Source: Tenderia sp965602225 (lineage in GTDB: Bacteria; Pseudomonadota; Gammaproteobacteria; Tenderiales; Tenderiaceae). From it: a DNA stretch of 64,000 nt. Positions 61,310 through 64,000 of the stretch are shown here, piece by piece; position 1 is the first letter of the stretch, and each line of letters begins with the position of its first letter. Position numbers and translations under genes: made by a program. The DNA lies in NCBI GenBank assembly GCA_965602225.1, contig CBFCYE010000010.1, forward strand, positions 1 to 64,000, in the 5' to 3' direction. The notes beneath the pieces are model-generated. The model made no database searches, was not told the DNA's origin, and saw nothing but the letters and a program-made list of their open reading frames with translations.

Positions 61310-61585
61310 TTAGGCAATTTTAATTCTAACCACCTTCATAAAATCAAATTCCATTCCGGCCACTGATTCCTTGCAGGGATAATAAGTCAGGTTAACGCGC
61401 TGCCCATTCAGATTTTTGTAATCCTTCTTGCGTTTGTATTTAAACGGCACCTCACAACCTTCAATCATGATGGTGTTTAAAATCCAATCGTCCAGAGTTC
61501 TTTGTACGTGCGAGACCACCTTTGCCATATCTGTATGGGTAAGATCAGGGTGCTTTTTGACGAGTTTGTCTGGGTCAGATTTCAT
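61310..61585 (-). CDS. Small hypothetical protein
   Basis: A 91-residue soluble protein: a helical first half (DPDKLVKKHPDLTHTDMAKVVSHVQ) and a strand-rich second half (LNGQRVNLTYYPCKESVAGMEF, KVVRIKIA) with two cysteines. No domain recognised. Its base composition resembles the chromosome more than the AT-rich genes beyond 61.65 kb, so it may mark the border of the cassette region. Confidence 0.6.
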   Translation of the reverse strand: MKSDPDKLVKKHPDLTHTDMAKVVSHVQRTLDDWILNTIMIEGCEVPFKYKRKKDYKNLNGQRVNLTYYPCKESVAGMEFDFMKVVRIKIA

Positions 61586-61651
61586 TGGCTGGTGTTGTCC
61601 ATTGAGGTGTCATGACTGTGTGTAATGGCAGAAGAAATAATTAATGTAACT

Positions 61652-61658
61652 GTTAGGT
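61652..61658 (-). other. Possible attC-like end (RYYYAAC) behind the I9-like lipoprotein gene
   Basis: ACCTAAC on the minus strand fits RYYYAAC and lies 11 bases past the stop of the lipoprotein gene, where the first part of an attC would be expected. The rest of an attC is not recognisable between here and 61586, so this is weak and may be the remnant at the array border. Confidence 0.3.
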
Positions 61659-61669
61659 CGGCCAAGTGT

Positions 61670-61990
61670 TTAATTTATTCCAACCACTCCATCATAACTT
61701 ATTGATTCAACCCTTGAGTCACATTGAATAACACCCAAAACATCGCTGCTCATTTCAGCGGCAAATATTGTTGTTGAGGTTGTGTATACGTTGATTTTAT
61801 CTCCGTATGCCTCAATGTACTCTGTGGCAATTAAGTTTGGATCATTTCCTGGTTTGGCCCTAACTATATAGCTAGTAAATGGTGTTCCCGTTATTTCAAT
61901 TGGATTGGTGCACGAACCACTGGAATCATCATTGTGTTTGCAAGCTGTAAGAGAAATCATAAAAGCGATAGCAAGAAATATTCGAAGCAT
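61670..61990 (-). CDS. Small lipoprotein resembling a subtilase I9 propeptide
   Basis: A 106-residue lipoprotein (signal LAIAFMISLTAC, Cys17). The mature part SYIVRAKPG ... FAAEMSSDVLGVIQCDSRVESISYDGVV has the layout of the inhibitor I9 domain, the propeptide of subtilases (YIV strand, FAAxL, and xVxxIexD end). It stands alone without protease, so it may act as a free inhibitor in the periplasm; free I9 proteins exist, but function here is a guess. It lies downstream of an attC-like site on the same strand as the methyltransferase. AT-rich. Confidence 0.75.
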   Translation of the reverse strand: MLRIFLAIAFMISLTACKHNDDSSGSCTNPIEITGTPFTSYIVRAKPGNDPNLIATEYIEAYGDKINVYTTSTTIFAAEMSSDVLGVIQCDSRVESISYDGVVGIN

Positions 61991-62006
61991 GTGGTTTCCC
62001 TGTTTA

Positions 62007-62045
62007 GCGAACGCCTAGGCAAGTCCCTTGAAGCCTTTTGTTAGC
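62007..62045 (-). repeat. Shortened attC-like site between methyltransferase and lipoprotein genes
   Basis: Read on the minus strand it begins GCTAACAAAAGGCTTCAAG, typical for the left part of integron attC sites, and ends CTTGCCTAGGCGTTCGC, with GTTCGC where GTTAGC is expected. The halves pair (GC.AAC.....GGC..CAAG), but the site has only 39 bases instead of the usual 57-141, so it is probably internally deleted. It starts five bases past the methyltransferase stop. Confidence 0.55.
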
Positions 62046-62049
62046 ATTT

Positions 62050-62805
62050 TTATTTCTCCGCAATTACTAACATTTCGTAATCTTCAGTGGTTAGAGCATC
62101 AGCTCTCGAAAACTTACCGAGTTTGGCTCCGTATATATCCACCTTGGTAAAACCAACAGACTTTACCAACCAACTTATTTCCGAAGGGACATAGTAGCGC
62201 TCATTACAATTTAGCGATAATTTGTTTCCGGAATCATCCTCTGTTTCATACGCTGAGCAATCTCGAAATGTCATTAGGTCAAATGTATTTCCGGAAGTGG
62301 AACCCTTTTCTGCTCCTGCGTTTATGAAGTCCTTTACGGAGTGAAATAGGGGGAATAAGCCATTCAGCGTAGTAAAGATCAGCTTACCTTTTGATTTTAG
62401 TGCTTTCGATGCATTTCTCAGAATTTGATAATTCATTTCATCTGTTTCCATGAGAGAGAACCCGCCCTCACAGATCATAATCGCAAGATCAAACTCCGAC
62501 TCGTACTCTAAGTTACGGGCATCAGCCACACTAAACTCTATTTTTAATCTTTGTTCCTTTGATTTTTCTATGGCTCGTTTGATTTGCGACGGAGATAAAT
62601 CTATACCTTCAACCGAATATCCTCTTTTAGAGAGTTCAATAGAGTGTCTTCCGGTTCCGCAACCGATATCCAATATTTTAGTGGACTTAATATGCTCTAT
62701 TTCCTTTTCGATAAAATCACACTCACCTATTGTCCCCTGGGTGAACGATTCTTCATCGTATTTTTTGCTGTAATTCTCGAAAAGCTGCTCGTACCATTGT
62801 TTCAA
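62050..62805 (-). CDS. SAM-dependent methyltransferase
   Basis: A 251-residue class I methyltransferase: SAM-binding motif I in ILDIGCGTGRHSIELSKRGY, then GIDLSPSQIKRA (motif II), FDLAIMICEGGFSLM (motif III) and a C-terminal strand-rich part (LNCNERYYVPSEISWLVKSVGF). Substrate unknown; small-molecule type likely. Low-GC codon use contrasts with the chromosome around it. It lies between two attC-like sites and probably is a mobile cassette gene. Confidence 0.88.
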   Translation of the reverse strand: MKQWYEQLFENYSKKYDEESFTQGTIGECDFIEKEIEHIKSTKILDIGCGTGRHSIELSKRGYSVEGIDLSPSQIKRAIEKSKEQRLKIEFSVADARNLEYESEFDLAIMICEGGFSLMETDEMNYQILRNASKALKSKGKLIFTTLNGLFPLFHSVKDFINAGAEKGSTSGNTFDLMTFRDCSAYETEDDSGNKLSLNCNERYYVPSEISWLVKSVGFTKVDIYGAKLGKFSRADALTTEDYEMLVIAEK

Positions 62806-62842
62806 AATGAAGCTCCTTCTACTTTTCGTGGGTAGGTCGAAC

Positions 62843-62914
62843 GGTTAACGTTTAAGCTGTGGGGCAAACCGGAGCACCGCGTAGGTATGTCCCAACAAGC
62901 GATTTGTTAGAGCC
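62843..62914 (-). repeat. attC-like integron recombination site
   Basis: 72 bases directly behind the gene 62928-63371. On the minus strand it starts GGCTCTAACAAATCGCTTG and ends AGCTTAAACGTTAACC. The two halves form an imperfect hairpin (TAAC, GCT, TGGG.CA pairing), the layout of attC sites. Its left end GGCTCTAAC is the exact complement of GTTAGAGCC at the other end of the same cassette (63382-63390), as expected when a circular cassette carried one attC. Confidence 0.75.
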
Positions 62915-62927
62915 TCTTTAATAAATA

Positions 62928-63371
62928 TTATTCAATTGAGCAATAATTAAAATAATTTTCAATTAACTTAATATCATTACCTTTTGCGCGCTCGAAATTC
63001 CCGTTAAATCGAATATGAAACTCAATTTCTGAGTATCTCCCTTCCTCAAGAGAGCCCCATATATAATAGGGTGGACCATCAGTTAAACCCGAAACCCTTT
63101 CTATTCTTTTAATTACTATTCTTGTGCCAGCAGGTAGGTTTTCTAAACGTTTTTTATATTCCAAAAAAAATCTTTCATCAAGAAAGGCATCCTGATAACC
63201 AATACCGTAAGTAGTTTTGCATAAAAAACATACATGCTCATACAAAACAAATGGAAATTTAGACTCTAAGCACACATTGTTTAATTTCGATTTTGTTGTG
63301 AAATCTATATGGGCGCAGCCTGACAATAACAGCAGTGTTATTAGCATTTTCAAGAAATCACGAAATCTCAT
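62928..63371 (-). CDS. Hypothetical lipoprotein in integron-type cassette
   Basis: ATG 63371 is chosen over 63425 because it gives a lipoprotein signal (MRFRDFLKMLITLLLLSGC, Cys19) and because the upstream part is encoded by the palindromic repeat. The 147 residues contain further cysteines (VCLESKF, HVCFLCKTTY) and a strand-rich second half (GTRIVIKRIERVSG, YSEIEFHIRFNG). No domain recognised. AT-rich. It is the first cassette gene of the minus-strand array and starts 11 bases inside the cassette border GTTAGAGCC. Confidence 0.7.
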   Translation of the reverse strand: MRFRDFLKMLITLLLLSGCAHIDFTTKSKLNNVCLESKFPFVLYEHVCFLCKTTYGIGYQDAFLDERFFLEYKKRLENLPAGTRIVIKRIERVSGLTDGPPYYIWGSLEEGRYSEIEFHIRFNGNFERAKGNDIKLIENYFNYCSIE

Positions 63372-63405
63372 ATTGTATCTCGGCTCTAACAGTGAGTAGA
63401 CGACA

Positions 63406-63482
63406 TTTCTAGATATAGAAATCATTCCTATACCTGCCTATTTAGTTTCTAGATATAGAAATTGTGTTCCTATATCTAGAAA
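63406..63482. repeat. Three 16-bp palindromes TTTCTA-GATA-TAGAAA
   Basis: TTTCTAGATATAGAAA occurs exactly at 63406-63421 and 63446-63461, 40 bases apart, and once inverted with one mismatch at 63467-63482. A degenerate fourth (ATTCCTATACCTG) lies between the first two. They sit between the pseudogene and the first cassette gene, upstream of that gene. They could be operator sites, a recombination region or a small repeat cluster. Confidence 0.65.
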
Positions 63483-63832
63483 CTATAAATCAAACTCTGG
63501 ATCTATAATCCGCTTTTCCAGGCCTAGTCGCAATGTCTTGTGGTATGGGAGCGCCCAGGCCTTTTGCTCGGAATTCCAGAAACCGACAGCTTCTTTGATC
63601 TTTTCGCGTAATTCGGTTTCGCCATAGCCATTTCGTAGCCTGACTAGCTTGTCGGGTGAGAACTTGGTGCCGGGTATCCAGTCTTGTTCGTCGACGATGA
63701 GTTAGATGGTTTTGTAGCGTTTTGTTTTTGCTTGTCATAGCGGTAGCGGACGCAGACCAGCTGGTCGCCATATGCGGTGACAAGTTGTTTGGTGCCATTT
63801 TGACCCGGCAGGATGGTGGTTCTGATTTCCAT
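63483..63832 (-). pseudogene. Broken conserved hypothetical gene
   Basis: The frame starts MEIRTTILPGQNGTKQLVTAYGDQLVCVRYRYDKQKQ (ATG 63832) and then must shift by one base in an A-rich run (near 63727) to continue KRYKTI*LIVDEQDWIPG and later REKIKEAVGFWNSEQKAWALPY to a TAG at 63483. A TAA stop stands where the family has Glu (KTxELIV). Thus there is one frameshift and one nonsense codon. The intact family (about 110-120 residues, widespread but of unknown function) is recognised from the conserved GTKxLV.YGD.LVCVRYRYD and GxWxxxxKxW parts; recognition is from memory. Confidence 0.8.
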
Positions 63833-63919
63833 TACATGACCCCTCATGTATGTGCGCTGAGATTTAACTTTGGCAGTTTGCCTCTGGTGGGTCAAATCTC
63901 ATTTTTACGCTGCTGATAT

Positions 63920-64000
63920 TTAGTCTTGCGGCGCTACGGCGATGTTGCTGAGTTTGGCGAATTCTTCAAGGCTTAGTGTCTCAGGGCGTGCGGTTGGGTT
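63920..64000 (-). CDS. rsmA: 16S rRNA dimethyladenosine transferase, 3' end only
   Basis: The last 26 residues before the TAA read ...NPTARPETLSLEEFAKLSNI, the C-terminal RPETLSxEEF segment of RsmA (KsgA), which dimethylates two adenines near the 3' end of 16S rRNA. The gene continues beyond the right edge. Identification rests on this short segment only. Confidence 0.7.
   Translation of the reverse strand, partial: NPTARPETLSLEEFAKLSNIAVAPQD

Noticed and set aside
61586..61651. Possible complete attC between the I9-like lipoprotein gene and the small hypothetical gene
   Set aside because: Only an ACCTAAC end is visible; no partner half or hairpin can be traced.

Overview
The window looks like a chromosomal segment of a gammaproteobacterium outside the Enterobacterales, probably an uncultured or environmental (marine or sulfur-associated) lineage. 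This is inferred from gene order and protein motifs only. The block algZ-algR-hemC-hemD-hemX-hemY / argH / cyaA / lptM / lysA follows the order known from Pseudomonas. So do the glyQ-glyS-gmhB-plsC run and glnA-ntrB-ntrC. Base composition looks moderate, and start codons are often GTG.

Layout. 1-4 kb: the end of a lysine-rich histone-H1-like gene, then hemB, aroE, an S1-domain protein and a secreted START protein. 4-14.9 kb: envelope and stress genes (TPR/beta-barrel protein, gamma-carbonic-anhydrase-like protein, glutathione reductase, LemA plus a GIDE-domain protein with an EF-hand, a TonB-dependent receptor, oligopeptidase A, an SH3 anchor protein). 14.9-19 kb: two paralogous secreted proteins with Calx-beta/PKD-like modules and GlyGly-CTERM tails. 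19-26 kb: ubiD, two delta-class carbonic anhydrases (one lipoprotein, one periplasmic), hslO, an NAD(P)-binding protein with a probable CTG start, and a ferredoxin-type flavin reductase. 26-32 kb: tetrapyrrole genes plus the AlgZ/AlgR two-component pair on the minus strand. 32-39 kb: argH, a PAS protein with a degenerate GGDEF domain, cyaA, lptM, lysA. 39-46 kb: trmL between two giant RCC1-repeat genes whose repeat counts are 21 and 14, that is 3 x 7 and 2 x 7 blades. 46-52 kb: the nitrogen regulon ntrC-ntrB-glnA with a readable sigma-54 promoter and NtrC sites, then a TusA-like/PP-loop pair. 52.6-61.6 kb: an omptin-like outer-membrane protein, glyQS-gmhB-plsC, yceI, a truncated globin and small envelope proteins.

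Accessory end. About 61.6-63.8 kb is AT-rich and reads as a small integron-type cassette array without a visible integrase: three minus-strand cassette genes (I9-propeptide-like lipoprotein, SAM methyltransferase, lipoprotein) separated by one good and one shortened attC-like site, next to three 16-bp palindromes and a twice-broken pseudogene. The window ends in the 3' end of rsmA.

The genes suggest a Gram-negative heterotroph or mixotroph that invests in periplasmic CO2/bicarbonate conversion, haem/sirohaem supply, cAMP and nitrogen control, and large surface proteins. The strongest candidates for something undescribed are the cassette array, the RCC1 pair, the delta-carbonic-anhydrase pair and a palindromic intergenic repeat present twice.
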